64,000 nt of DNA from Devosia marina (GTDB taxonomy: Bacteria; Pseudomonadota; Alphaproteobacteria; Rhizobiales; Devosiaceae). Shown piece by piece: positions 26,577 through 35,586 of this stretch; position 1 is the stretch's first letter, and the number at the start of each line of letters is the position of its first letter. The stretch is from contig NZ_WQRF01000001.1 in NCBI RefSeq assembly GCF_009758415.1, positions 1,116,001 through 1,180,000 of the forward strand, in the 5' to 3' direction. Below the pieces are notes generated by a model, which saw only the letters and a list, made by a program, of their open reading frames with translations, searched no databases and was not told the DNA's origin. The position numbers were made by a program, and so were the translations under genes.

Positions 26577-26662
26577 TTCTGCCGATTGCGCACGATCATA
26601 CCAAGGTCGCCGCAAAAATACCAGCAGAACCAGATGCGTAGTCGATTTGAATGTTGAGAAGA

Positions 26663-26736
26663 TGGAGCGGGTAGCGGGAATCGAACCCGCGTATTCAGCT
26701 TGGAAGGCTGCTGCTCTACCATTGAGCTATACCCGC
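26663..26736 (-). tRNA. tRNA-Gly (anticodon TCC)
   Basis: A 74-base gene with encoded CCA. Acceptor GCGGGTA pairs with TACCCGC, the T-arm reads GGGTTCGATTCCC and the anticodon loop CTTCCAA carries TCC. Its 3' end faces the integrase and serves as presumed insertion site. Confidence 0.97.
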
Positions 26737-26935
26737 CCGAGGGCTATGCCACCGGCACCGATTAGCGCGAACCGGGGCTGGCTGGCAAGTCCATCACCGC
26801 CCCGCCATCCACAATTTACCTGCGGAGCCAAATTCTTGCGCATCTAGCACGCTAGGGTGTTGACACTAATGCGACAGCCAACCATAAACCGCCCCGACGA
26901 CACGCAAGTGCTCGTCGCTTCCTACCCGGAAATGT

Positions 26936-27020
26936 GGAGGGGTGGGAGAGTGGTTAAATCCATCAGACTGTAAATCTGACGCCTCAGGCTACACTGGTTC
27001 GAATCCAGTCCCCTCCACCA
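26936..27020 (+). tRNA. tRNA-Tyr (anticodon GTA)
   Basis: An 85-base class II tRNA with encoded CCA. Acceptor GGAGGGG pairs with CCCCTCC, the anticodon loop CTGTAAA carries GTA, a variable arm is present and the T-arm reads GGTTCGAATCC. It is divergent from tRNA-Gly. Confidence 0.97.
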
Positions 27021-27077
27021 ACACCCCCCGCCAGATAGAGTAAAGCCCCGGTTTTCCGGGAAACGCGCCAATCGAGT

Positions 27078-27101
27078 GTTGCACAGTTTGTTGTACAGTT
27101 T
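27078..27101. repeat. Two 12-base direct repeats downstream of tRNA-Tyr
   Basis: GTTGCACAGTTT followed directly by GTTGTACAGTTT. The same 12-base period as the repeats at 26541-26576, and a comparable distance (57 bases) from a tRNA 3' end. Possibly the residue of another integration. Confidence 0.5.
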
Positions 27102-27303
27102 CGGCCCATCGGCCGGGACGGTGGCAGCTTGAGCGCTTTGAGTTCGCGGCGGGTCAGGCTATCACCCTCGTTTTCGGCAGGCCGGTATGCTGGAAATGCT
27201 ATGATCCGCCGCGCCATGGACCATTGCCGCTGCACGACCTGCGCGCGCGTTTCCTTTCATAATCCTGTCCGTGTCGATACGGGCTTCTGGAAAAGCCGCT
27301 TGC

Positions 27304-27490
27304 GTAATCCGGATCAATGAGGTCCTCGACGATCAGCAGGCTCTCCACATTCATGGTGCCTAGTCCTCCCTGGGAAGCTGCACCGCAATACTGGTCCCAA
27401 CCGCGCCGGAGATGGCGAACGATCCGCGATACGCCAGCGTGCGCGACCGCATAATCCCCAGGCCATCGCCGGGAGGACCGGTGCGCTGAC
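27304..27490 (-). pseudogene. Remnant of a two-component system: sensor kinase 3' end and response-regulator 5' end
   Basis: On the minus strand a frame reads GDGLGIMRSRTLAYRGSF and VGTSIAVQLPRED before a stop at 27360-27362: the G2 box and C-terminus of a NarX/DesK-type histidine kinase. Five bases later ATG 27354 begins MNVESLLIVEDL, the first strand of a response-regulator receiver, after which homology is lost. Both genes are truncated. The region from 27490 to 27853 has only broken frames. Confidence 0.6.
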
Positions 27491-27853
27491 GGGCGGGAAA
27501 TCACTGTCAGGGCGATGCTTCGAGACCTGCCCACCGGTTTGCCAATTGAGCACCGATGACGACGAGATCGCAGAAGATGCCATCATGGTCGGTATCGGAG
27601 GGACCAGCGCGAACATGCTCGGTGTCGGCCTCTCCTATGACCAGCCAATGGCACCATCTACCGGACCGCCAGAGTGACCGAGAAAGGCGTTTTCGATGCT
27701 GGTGGAGAAACCGGTTGGTCGACCGTAAGGACGCTCTTGCGCATGCGCACGACCTCCAGCAACGAATGGGCTATGAGCGTGTTGTCATGACGATGGCAGA
27801 AGTTGGCATCTGGCGCCCCGAATGGGGAAGCTGTTCAAGCGGGAGGGTTTCTG

Positions 27854-28528
27854 ATGTGCGGACGCTTCACCAATGAGCTGACCTGGTCGCAGATTCACGC
27901 GCTCTACAACATCCATCAACGGCCCGCGACGAACCTACCCCCTCGCTTCAACATCGCGCCAACCCAGGACGTTGACTTCGTCCACCTGGACAAGGCCGGC
28001 AACATGCAGATGGACCAAGGCCGCTGGTGGCTGGTGCCGTTCTTCGCCAAAGAGCTGCCCAAGGCCGCGATGTTCAATGCCAGGATCGAGACCGTCGACA
28101 CGTCTGGCGCCTTCCGGGAGGGCTTCAAATCCCGCCGCTGCCTGATTCCGGCAGACGGGTATTTCGAATGGACCAAGGCAGAGGACGGCGGCAAGGATCC
28201 TTGGCTTTTGCAGTTGCCCGATGGCGCCCCGTTCAGCTTCGCGGGCATTTGGGCGCACAATGACAACCTTGGGGTTTCAAGCTGCACGATCATCACTGCA
28301 CCGGCCGTGCCGGAGATTTCAGCGATCCATGACCGGATGCCGATCATTCTTGCGCGCGATGCATATCGCACCTGGCTCAACACGGATATTCAGGGCAAAG
28401 AGGCAAAAGCTCTCCTGCTCGACGCCCAGATCGACAGCCAGCTCGAATTCTATCGCGTGAATCGCGCGGTCAATTCTAGCCGCTATGACGGCACTGATAC
28501 CAAGAAACCCCTGATCAACTCGCTGTAG
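27854..28528 (+). CDS. SRAP-domain protein (YedK/HMCES family), abasic-site protein
   Basis: A 224-residue SOS-response-associated peptidase family protein that forms a covalent DNA-protein cross-link with abasic sites in single-stranded DNA. Catalytic Cys2 (MCGRF, exposed after Met removal), Glu105 (DGYFEW) and His159 (AIHDRMP) are all present. GGGAGGG precedes the ATG. It stands alone between decayed signalling genes. Confidence 0.95.
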   Translation: MCGRFTNELTWSQIHALYNIHQRPATNLPPRFNIAPTQDVDFVHLDKAGNMQMDQGRWWLVPFFAKELPKAAMFNARIETVDTSGAFREGFKSRRCLIPADGYFEWTKAEDGGKDPWLLQLPDGAPFSFAGIWAHNDNLGVSSCTIITAPAVPEISAIHDRMPIILARDAYRTWLNTDIQGKEAKALLLDAQIDSQLEFYRVNRAVNSSRYDGTDTKKPLINSL

Positions 28529-28615
28529 CCCCACCCCGCCACGCCCTGCCTACGCTATGCGATGTCTTAACCCAGTAGCGCTATGAAGGTGCATCTCTGA
28601 GGGTATCGCGACACC

Positions 28616-29071
28616 ATGAAGCTGATCAAACACCCGCTTGTCGAACGCAAAATCCAGGACTCGAAGCTTGATCTTTCAGTTCAGGCTTTGACGCTTTCGG
28701 ATGTTCGGACCCCAGATGCCCCTCTGGTTTACGTGAACCGCGGCTTCGAGAAAATGACGGGTTACCAGCGCGATGAGGTCATCGGACGAAACTGCCGCTT
28801 CCTGCAGGGCACTGACACCAGCCCCGCAGCCGTAGAGCAAATGCGCGCAGCCATCGCAAAAGGCGAATCCTTGCTCATCGACGTGCTCAATTACCATAGG
28901 AACGGCACCCCGTTCTGGAACCGACTTTCTCTTGAGCCGGTCGTAAACCCGGAAGGTGAAGTATCGCACTATATTGGCATCCAAAGCGACATCAGTCGGA
29001 TGCGTTCATTGCAGGATCGCCTTCATGCGATCGCAATCGACCTGACGAAAGACGAAACACACCTGATCTAG
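28616..29071 (+). CDS. Short LOV-domain blue-light photoreceptor
   Basis: A 151-residue protein consisting of one LOV domain with short flanking helices and no output domain. The flavin-binding motif GRNCRFLQG contains the photoactive Cys60, and the following Asn/Gln positions (NYHRNGTPFWN, YIGIQSDIS) are typical of FMN-binding LOV domains. Stand-alone LOV proteins signal through their J-alpha helix to partner proteins. No partner kinase survives here, although sensor-kinase fragments flank the gene on both sides. Confidence 0.9.
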   Translation: MKLIKHPLVERKIQDSKLDLSVQALTLSDVRTPDAPLVYVNRGFEKMTGYQRDEVIGRNCRFLQGTDTSPAAVEQMRAAIAKGESLLIDVLNYHRNGTPFWNRLSLEPVVNPEGEVSHYIGIQSDISRMRSLQDRLHAIAIDLTKDETHLI

Positions 29072-29195
29072 TGAGCGGCAACCCTGAAGCGTCAGGCTCA
29101 GTGAAGTCCAGACCCCTCGCCCAATCGAAAGCCGAAATCGCAGAATCCGGCGCTAAGTCAGACCCAGGCGAGTCGCGTGCAGGGCTGCTTCGGCG

Positions 29196-29722
29196 CGTGA
29201 GGATACCCGCCCCACCGACCCCAAGCTGGAGCCAGAATTCAAAGGGGAGCGACCAGCCAGGCCTGGCCCCCAGCGCGGCAAGTTTAACCTCAGCTTTGCT
29301 GCCGTCTGCCAAGGTCACACCAAGAACGACCTCGCCAGCGCTGAGCACGCGATTCAGTGCAGACTGGCGCGCGCGGAAGGCATGCGGAAGGCATTGAGTT
29401 CGGTATAGGTATCAAGCGTGTCCGGCTCTTCGATCACATCGAGCGCCCCAAGGTCGAGCGGGTCTCCCAGGCCAGCGGCCGCCAGGGTATGGAGGCGAAC
29501 ACCAGATTGGAGCACCGTCGGCAGGTCATCCCGCTGGACGTTCCTCACCACAACTAGCCCATCATCCCCGGCGGACAGTGCAAGACCCATCTAGGCTTGG
29601 TTGGTAGCAAGCCATATCGCGCCCGAAGCAACAATCAGAAACACCGCAGCGACCACGATCAGCCGCGCCTGCGGCGACAGGCGCAACACAGCTGCCCCCT
29701 CACCGGACTGCCCCATGCCCAT
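29196..29722 (-). pseudogene. N-terminal fragment of a membrane sensor kinase, with stop and frameshift
   Basis: From ATG 29722 a short frame encodes a membrane helix (IVVAAVFLIVASGAIWLATNQA) and stops with TAG at 29591-29593. The same frame continues at ATG 29590 with MGLALSAGDDGLVVVRNVQR up to a stop at 29354, and the following sequence (VLSAGEVVLGVTLADGSKAE, then LPFEFWLQLGVGGAGILT) needs a frameshift. This is the periplasmic/PDZ-like front of sensor kinases whose back end resembles the remnant at 27.4 kb. It is cut off near 29196. Confidence 0.5.
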
Positions 29723-29799
29723 GCGCTCGCCCCCATATCCTTTGAACCGGGGATGCCACAAAATTGCACACTTGTATAGTTTTAGCTGCAATTTGTATC

Positions 29800-30297
29800 A
29801 TGAACAGGAAATTGATCGTGTCGAATACTGGCTGGAGACGTCGCCGTGGGAGTTTCTCTCTCCTCACCCTGCTTGCGATAGTGCTGATCGCTGCTCTGAC
29901 GACTGTGCTTTTCTTGCCCCGCATCGAGGCGACCGAATTTCCGCGCGAGAGCATCGCCGACATCCCCAATGGCGTGCCCGAACCATTTGCCGGGCTCTGG
30001 AGTGTCGGCTTTCCCGAGGGCGAAGGCATGATCAATGGAGCACCCATAGCCACCTGCGCGGCTCCCGTAGCCCTGAACAGCAGCGACAACGGAACGTTGA
30101 CCTATCGCTCGCCGATAGGAGACGAAGTTGGGTTCGAGCTCTCGGCGTTCTCGGGCCGAACGACCTGGCTTCCGGCCATGGGGGAAAGTCTTGTCGCCGT
30201 ATGGATCAGCACGGACGAGTTCTATCTCTACTCAGTCGACCTGACGACCGGGCGTGCCCGCTGGGACAACCCGCATGCCTATCGGCGTTGTGTTTGA
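29800..30297 (+). CDS. Membrane-anchored protein of unknown function
   Basis: A 165-residue protein with an N-terminal signal anchor (FSLLTLLAIVLIAALTTVLFL, about 19-39) after a basic stretch, and a periplasmic domain with two Cys (IATCAAPV and YRRCV at the very end) that may form a disulfide. Start chosen at ATG 29800; ribosome site weak. No family recognised. Confidence 0.6.
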   Translation: MNRKLIVSNTGWRRRRGSFSLLTLLAIVLIAALTTVLFLPRIEATEFPRESIADIPNGVPEPFAGLWSVGFPEGEGMINGAPIATCAAPVALNSSDNGTLTYRSPIGDEVGFELSAFSGRTTWLPAMGESLVAVWISTDEFYLYSVDLTTGRARWDNPHAYRRCV

Positions 30298-30372
30298 AGG
30301 CGCAATAACAGGCAGTGCAATCGGTGCGCGGATTCCTTGCGGAAACCCGGTAAACCAGCTACCGCTCCAGGC

Positions 30373-31128
30373 ATGAGCCGCAACAAATTTCCGCCTAAAC
30401 CAAAATATGATCCCGATGCCGGTCCGGTCTATCTGTATGGACTGCACACGGTCCGTGCCGCGCTGGATAATCCCGGCCGTGTCAAGAAGGCCTTGCTGGC
30501 GACGCCAAACGCCCTCAATCGCCTGAAGGAGACCGGGGACATCGGCAAAGTCCCGATTTCCGAAACCACGCCCAAGGAGCTCGATCGCCTGTTGGGCGGC
30601 GAAGCCGTGCATCAGGGCGTCGCGCTGGAGGTCGACCCGGTCAGCCGCTTCGGCCTCAAGGATATTGCCGATCTCAAGCTGGTCGTCGTGCTCGATCAAC
30701 TGACTGATCCACACAATGTCGGTGCTATCCTGCGCACCGCCTGCGCCTTTGGGGCAGATGCGGTCATCACCACGGCCCGTCACTCCCCCAGGGAGACCGG
30801 CGTCATGGCCAAGGCGGCCTCCGGGGCGCTCGATCTCGTGCCGATGATCGAAGTTCGAAACCTGGCCGACACGCTGGAAAATCTCAAGCAACGCGGCATG
30901 TTAGTGCTGGGCTTTGATTCTGAAGCGGAAGCGCCGATACGCCCGCGCACAGACGCCGTTCCGCTGGCCGTGGTCATGGGGGCCGAAGGCAAGGGGCTGC
31001 GCCAGCGCACAAGAGAGCTCTGCGACGAAATGGTTCGGCTCGACATGCCCGGCCCGATCAAGTCGCTCAACGTCTCCAATGCCGCAGCCATTGCGCTCTT
31101 TGCAGCCACCGCAGGCAGAACCGCATGA
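30373..31128 (+). CDS. rlmB: 23S rRNA (guanosine-2'-O-)-methyltransferase RlmB, SpoU/TrmH family
   Basis: A 251-residue SPOUT methyltransferase. The N-terminal substrate-binding domain (VYLYGLHTVRAALDNP) leads to the knot domain with the three family motifs: DQLTDPHNVGAILRTACAFG, VMGAEGKGLRQRT and MPGPIKSLNVSNAAAIALF. It would methylate G2251 of 23S rRNA. The start is ATG 30373 (MSRNKFPPKPKY); ATG 30337 is an alternative. Its last codons overlap the next gene by ATGA. Confidence 0.93.
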   Translation: MSRNKFPPKPKYDPDAGPVYLYGLHTVRAALDNPGRVKKALLATPNALNRLKETGDIGKVPISETTPKELDRLLGGEAVHQGVALEVDPVSRFGLKDIADLKLVVVLDQLTDPHNVGAILRTACAFGADAVITTARHSPRETGVMAKAASGALDLVPMIEVRNLADTLENLKQRGMLVLGFDSEAEAPIRPRTDAVPLAVVMGAEGKGLRQRTRELCDEMVRLDMPGPIKSLNVSNAAAIALFAATAGRTA

Positions 31129-31517
31129 GCCAGTTCCAACCCTTCGCCATTGCCCTGAGATTGTCTGGCGTCACTCTGCAGCAGCAGGAACTCGATACCG
31201 CACTCAAGCAATTGACGTCTCGTTTCGAGCCAGAAGACGCGGAAGACAGCTTTTACGCACAAGTGGACGTGCCCACGGACAACCCGGTGCGTGCAATTCT
31301 CGAGCTGGCGGAACGCTCTGGGACGACCATTGCCGCCATGCTGGATGACCGCCGCATCGGCAAGGCCGTGCTGGATATCGCCTTCGACTATCCCGCCGAG
31401 GGCGAATCCATGTCCGCCCGCCTGCCCGCCCATGCTGCGGCAGCAATCGCCGGGCATGGCATCGACATAGAAATTTCCGTCTATCTGACCGACGTAGAGG
31501 ACGACGAAGACGCATGA
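31125..31517 (+). CDS. Hypothetical protein co-transcribed with rlmB
   Basis: A 130-residue acidic protein without membrane segments or signal peptide (MSQFQPFAIALRLSGVTLQQ; C-terminus VYLTDVEDDEDA). Overlaps rlmB and the following oxidase gene by four bases on each side, so all three are translated as one operon. No family recognised. Confidence 0.75.
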   Translation: MSQFQPFAIALRLSGVTLQQQELDTALKQLTSRFEPEDAEDSFYAQVDVPTDNPVRAILELAERSGTTIAAMLDDRRIGKAVLDIAFDYPAEGESMSARLPAHAAAAIAGHGIDIEISVYLTDVEDDEDA

Positions 31518-32764
31518 ACGCTGGGCCGCGCAACTGGGCAGGTAATATCGCATTCGCCGCGCGCACTGTCGTTCGGCCCCGCACATTCGCTGAGCTCCAG
31601 GACATCGTGCGCAGATCGGACAAGGTGCGCGTCCTGGGCTCCGGGCATTCGTTCAACACCATAGCCGATACCGACGACACACTGGTCATTCTGTCAGACC
31701 TTGAGCGCAGGATAAAAGTAAACCCTGCCGCCCGGACAGTGAGCGTCGATGGTGGCGCCACCTATGCCGATCTGGCGCCGGTTCTGTATGCAGCCGGTTT
31801 CGCCCTGCCCAATGTCGCGTCCTTGCCCAACATCACGATTGCCGGTGCAGTCGTGACGGCCACTCACGGCTCGGGCGACGCCAACAGGAACCTCGCCGCC
31901 GCCGTTTCGGGGATCAAGCTGGTCACCGCCAATGGCGAGATCCTCAGCCTGAGCCGCGGAGACACCGATTTCGATGGCGCCGTCGTCAGCCTGGGTGCGC
32001 TCGGGGTCCTTTGCGAACTGACGCTTGATATCGTGCCCAGTTTCCATGTCCGGCAGAATGTCTATCTGGATTTGCCGATTGCCACCGTCGTCGAGAACTT
32101 TGATGCATTGATGTCGCGTGCCTATAGCGTAAGCCTCTTTACACGCTGGCAGGGGGCGACCATTGACCAGATCTGGGTCAAGGCGCTGGGCAGCGCCGGG
32201 GAACCGCCGGTTGACGTGCTCGGAGCCAGGGCCGCAACAAGGGCCTGCCACCCGATTCCCGATATGGATGGAACCAATTGCACCGCGCAGTTCGGTGTGG
32301 CCGGTCCTTGGCACGAGCGGCTGTTTCACTTCGCCATCGGCAACACTGCCTCAGCGGGGGCGGAGTTGCAGTCGGAGTTCTTTGTAAGGCGCGCCGATGC
32401 GCCGGCCGCCATCGCCGCCCTGCACGCCGCCCAGGAACAGTTCTCCGGCGCCCTGTTCATTTCCGAAATGCGATCGGTGGCCGCCGACACGCTTTGGCTA
32501 AGTTCCGCCTATGAACAAGACACGATTGGGTTCCACTTCACCTGGCGCCCGGACTGGGAGCCGGCCATCGCGGCCGTAAAGGCGGTGGAAGCGGCCTTGG
32601 CCCCGTTTGATCCACGTCCGCACTGGGCCAAGCTCTTCACCCTGCCCCCTGCGGTCGTGGAAACGCGGTTCCAGCGTATATCCGACTTCCGCAACCTGGC
32701 GCAGCGCCTTGATCCGGCAGGAAAATTCCGCAACCGTTTCGTTACCGACCTGCTCTTCAGCTAG
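31514..32764 (+). CDS. FAD-linked alditol/sugar oxidase (AldO-like)
   Basis: A 416-residue vanillyl-alcohol-oxidase superfamily protein. The N-terminal FAD-binding domain contains GSGHSFN with His45, the position that binds FAD covalently in alditol and gulonolactone oxidases, then NITIAGAVVTATHGSG. The C-terminal D-arabinono-lactone oxidase domain ends HPHWAKLF-like (DPRPHWAKLF). It likely oxidises a polyol or aldonolactone with oxygen. Third gene of the rlmB operon. Confidence 0.88.
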   Translation: MNAGPRNWAGNIAFAARTVVRPRTFAELQDIVRRSDKVRVLGSGHSFNTIADTDDTLVILSDLERRIKVNPAARTVSVDGGATYADLAPVLYAAGFALPNVASLPNITIAGAVVTATHGSGDANRNLAAAVSGIKLVTANGEILSLSRGDTDFDGAVVSLGALGVLCELTLDIVPSFHVRQNVYLDLPIATVVENFDALMSRAYSVSLFTRWQGATIDQIWVKALGSAGEPPVDVLGARAATRACHPIPDMDGTNCTAQFGVAGPWHERLFHFAIGNTASAGAELQSEFFVRRADAPAAIAALHAAQEQFSGALFISEMRSVAADTLWLSSAYEQDTIGFHFTWRPDWEPAIAAVKAVEAALAPFDPRPHWAKLFTLPPAVVETRFQRISDFRNLAQRLDPAGKFRNRFVTDLLFS

Positions 32765-32774
32765 GGCTTTTTGC

Positions 32775-33656
32775 TCAAAGGCTGCTGGTGTCCGCCGTGA
32801 TCAAGCTGCGGCCGAACACGCCCTCCGCCTTGGGTGCCAAACGGACCACCGAATAGCCGCGTGCTTCAAGTTCCGCAAGGAAACCGGGGAGCAGGTCGAC
32901 GGTACGCTGGTGGATGTCGTGGAACAGAATGATGCCACTGCCGCGCGCTTCCAGCCGATCCAGCGTTCGGTTGGCTACGGTCTGCGCGCTTTGCTTGTAG
33001 TAGTCCTTGCTGTCGATATCGACGTCCAGCACCACCATGTCTCCATGCAGAAGACTGGTACGAAGAAAGCCGGTTTGTGCCAGATAAGGAAATCGGAAGA
33101 ACGGTGCCAGCCGCCCTGCTCCTCCTAGAGCCTCGGCGACCGCTGCTTCCCCGCGCGCAATTTCCGCAAGCGCCGCTTGACGAGACAGATCGGCCAGATT
33201 GCTATGATCGAAGGTATGGCTGCCCACGCTATGGCCACGCCGGGCCACTTCCTGGGCCAGCGCCGGATTGGACTTGGCTGCTGAACCGAGCATGAGGAAA
33301 GTCCCCTTCACCCCAAACTGGTCGAGCGCATCGAGGATTTTTGGGGTCTTGCCCGGCCGTGGACCATCATCGAATGTCAGGATGACTTCACCCGGACGCA
33401 AGATGATATCGGTGGTTGAAGCGACTTCGAGGGTTCGACCGGCAAGGTGGCTAGTGCCAGGTATTCGGCGCGGCATCGCCTGCTCCAGCCTCGCCGACGC
33501 GCTTCGCGCCACACTCCCGGTCATCACGCTGTCATCGACCATCGAATGCGAGTGGGTAACAGAATTCTGACTGATTGGTTTGGCGCAACCAGCCAAGTTC
33601 AAAGCAAGCAGGCTCGAACACAAAAGCGCAGAAAACAACCGCAAGACTGAGCCCAC
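32775..33656 (-). CDS. Polysaccharide deacetylase family lipoprotein
   Basis: A 293-residue protein with a lipoprotein signal (ALNLAGC, Cys near 23) and a NodB-homology domain with all motifs: TFDDGP (metal and base Asp), HSVGSHTFDHSNL (metal His), FFRFPY, LDVDIDSKDY and IILFHDIHQRT. It removes N-acetyl or O-acetyl groups from a periplasmic polysaccharide or peptidoglycan. Start is GTG 33656; a TTG just downstream is possible. It converges with the oxidase gene. Confidence 0.9.
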   Translation of the reverse strand: MGSVLRLFSALLCSSLLALNLAGCAKPISQNSVTHSHSMVDDSVMTGSVARSASARLEQAMPRRIPGTSHLAGRTLEVASTTDIILRPGEVILTFDDGPRPGKTPKILDALDQFGVKGTFLMLGSAAKSNPALAQEVARRGHSVGSHTFDHSNLADLSRQAALAEIARGEAAVAEALGGAGRLAPFFRFPYLAQTGFLRTSLLHGDMVVLDVDIDSKDYYKQSAQTVANRTLDRLEARGSGIILFHDIHQRTVDLLPGFLAELEARGYSVVRLAPKAEGVFGRSLITADTSSL

Positions 33657-33724
33657 CCGTCCAAATCAAGTGGGCTTACTTTTCTCGATTTATGGTTAAC
33701 AATCCCCTCGCAAGATCTTAAGAT

Positions 33725-34189
33725 TTACTTACCCGTCAGAGTCATGGCCCTGCGCCCCAAAGTATCGAGGGCACTTAGAAATGCGGACCGATCAGCCGGA
33801 CGGAAGCTGGCATTGTGACCGGATATCTCACCGGTCTCGCGCAGATGCTGCTTGAGATCGCGCATAGCCAGCGCCATGCCGATAGAGGCTGGTGTAAAGG
33901 GCTTTCCGGTAAATCCTAGCACGTGGCAGCCCTTGTCGATGGCCCGGCTTGCTAGCGGAATATCGGCCGTCAGCACGATATCATTGGCCTTGGCGTGTTC
34001 AACGATCCAATCATCCGCCGCATCGGCCCCTGCCGGAACGACCACAACCTGAACCATCGGGTCGCGCGATGGCCTGATCCCGCCATTGCTGACAATGGTA
34101 ATCACCAGCCCGAGCCGTTCGGCGACCTTCTTGGCCTCGTCCTTGACCGGGCAGGCGTCGGCATCAACGAAGATGGTCGGATCAGGCAT
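33725..34189 (-). CDS. YaiI/YqxD family protein (UPF0178)
   Basis: A 154-residue protein of the YaiI/YqxD family, predicted to have a PIN/NYN-like nuclease fold. FVDADACPVKDE near the N-terminus, GADAADDWIVEHA near 65 and DIVLTADIPLASRAIDKG are the conserved acidic segments. Start MPDPTIF at 34189; seven residues upstream are possible but unusual. Function unproven. Confidence 0.92.
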   Translation of the reverse strand: MPDPTIFVDADACPVKDEAKKVAERLGLVITIVSNGGIRPSRDPMVQVVVVPAGADAADDWIVEHAKANDIVLTADIPLASRAIDKGCHVLGFTGKPFTPASIGMALAMRDLKQHLRETGEISGHNASFRPADRSAFLSALDTLGRRAMTLTGK

Positions 34190-34364
34190 GCGCGATTTCG
34201 TCCAGCACAAAGGTCAATCTGTCTTCCACCAACCATTCTCCGCACCGCGTGCACCAGTCAGCACGACCAGGCTCTTACCAGCATGTGTCATGCTGCTGCC
34301 CCGTCAACAATGTTGGGGGAAGCGGCGCTGTCGCCACCCCTCCAAACCATGCGAGGCGTTCTGA

Positions 34365-35492
34365 TCAGTAAACCACCACTGACCGGATGCTTTCGCCCGA
34401 ATGCATCATGTCAAAGCCTTTGTTGATGTCTTCGAGCCGAAGCGTATGCGTGATCATGGGATCGATCTCGATCTTGCCATCGAGATACCAGTCGACAATT
34501 TTCGGAACGTCGGTCCGCCCCTTGGCGCCACCAAAAGCCGTGCCCATCCAGGTCCGACCAGTCACAAGCTGGAACGGCCGCGTCGAAATCTCCTGCCCGG
34601 CCCCGGCCACGCCGATCACCACCGACTTGCCCCAGCCGCGATGCGCGCATTCGAGCGCCTGACGCATAACCTTGGTGTTACCAGTGCAATCGAAGGTGTA
34701 ATCGGCACCACCGATCAGATCGCCACGGCGCTTGGTCAGGTTGACCAGATAGGGCACCACATCCTCGCCGATTTCGGTGGGATTGACGAAATGGGTCATA
34801 CCGAAGCGCTCGCCCCACTCCTTCTTCCCATTGTTGATATCGACACCGATGATCATGTCGGCGCCGGCGAGCCGCAGGCCCTGAATGACATTGAGCCCGA
34901 TCCCGCCCAGCCCGAACACCACCGCAGTCGCACCAATCTCGACCTTCGCAGTGTTGATCACCGCGCCGATGCCGGTCGTCACGCCGCAACCGACATAGCA
35001 AACCTTGTCGAACGCTGCGGCCGGATCGATCTTGGCGACCGCAATTTCCGGCATGACGGTGTAGTTCGAAAAGGTCGAGCAACCCATATAGTGATAGATC
35101 GGCTTGCCCTCGAGAGAGAAGCGCGAGGTCCCATCGGGCATTAGCCCCTGCCCCTGGGTGGCGCGGATTGCGGTGCACAGATTGGTCTTGCCCGATCGGC
35201 ATGAATAGCATTCGCGGCACTCAGGTGTGTAGAGCGGGATGACATGGTCGCCCTTCTTCAGGCTGGCGACGCCGGCGCCGACATCCACTACGACGCCAGC
35301 CCCTTCATGCCCGAGTATGGACGGAAACAACCCCTCCGGATCGGCGCCCGAGAGCGTGAAATCGTCAGTGTGACAAAGCCCCGTGGCCTTGATTTCGATC
35401 AGGACCTCCCCGGCCTTGGGGCCCTCCAGATCCACTTCGACAATCTCAAGCGGCTTTCCGGCAGCAAGGGCAACGGCGGCGCGGGTTTTCAT
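34365..35492 (-). CDS. frmA: S-(hydroxymethyl)glutathione dehydrogenase / class III alcohol dehydrogenase
   Basis: A 375-residue zinc-dependent dehydrogenase that oxidises the glutathione-formaldehyde adduct with NAD and also reduces S-nitrosoglutathione. Catalytic zinc ligands CHTDD (Cys near 40) and GHEGAG, the four-Cys structural zinc loop ([15 protein letters not shown]), and the [18 protein letters not shown] nucleotide fold are intact. Start MKTRAAV matches the family. No S-formylglutathione hydrolase gene is adjacent. A GFA-family gene lies 25 kb away. Confidence 0.95.
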   Translation of the reverse strand: MKTRAAVALAAGKPLEIVEVDLEGPKAGEVLIEIKATGLCHTDDFTLSGADPEGLFPSILGHEGAGVVVDVGAGVASLKKGDHVIPLYTPECRECYSCRSGKTNLCTAIRATQGQGLMPDGTSRFSLEGKPIYHYMGCSTFSNYTVMPEIAVAKIDPAAAFDKVCYVGCGVTTGIGAVINTAKVEIGATAVVFGLGGIGLNVIQGLRLAGADMIIGVDINNGKKEWGERFGMTHFVNPTEIGEDVVPYLVNLTKRRGDLIGGADYTFDCTGNTKVMRQALECAHRGWGKSVVIGVAGAGQEISTRPFQLVTGRTWMGTAFGGAKGRTDVPKIVDWYLDGKIEIDPMITHTLRLEDINKGFDMMHSGESIRSVVVY

Positions 35493-35586
35493 GCGGAATC
35501 TCCTACCAAACTTGGCGAAAACTCGCACGATCAGGTGCGCCTCGGCAACTCCCGGCGCCACACAAGCCGCCGGTCTCCCGACGAAG

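Larger units (their letters stand above)
18537..26662. mobile_element. Integrative mobilisable element core (MobF relaxase, oriT, integrase) next to tRNA-Gly
   Basis: Relaxase-helicase, RHH protein, R388-like oriT, a small DNA-binding protein, a two-TM protein, ParA-like ATPase, orphan gene and tyrosine integrase are contiguous and end at the 3' end of tRNA-Gly. No coupling protein or mating-pore gene is present, so transfer would need a helper. The left boundary is not resolved: the element may also include the catabolic island or extend past the window edge. Confidence 0.7.

Noticed and set aside
1-26662. Direct repeat of the tRNA-Gly 3' end as far attachment site
   Set aside because: I looked for the GGGAATCGAACCCGC core of the tRNA-Gly T-arm on the plus strand to the left and did not find it; reading by eye can miss diverged copies.
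29071-29397. 108-codon plus-strand frame after the LOV gene
   Set aside because: The opposite strand carries recognisable sensor-kinase sequence; the plus frame is Ser/Pro/Arg-rich mirror sequence.
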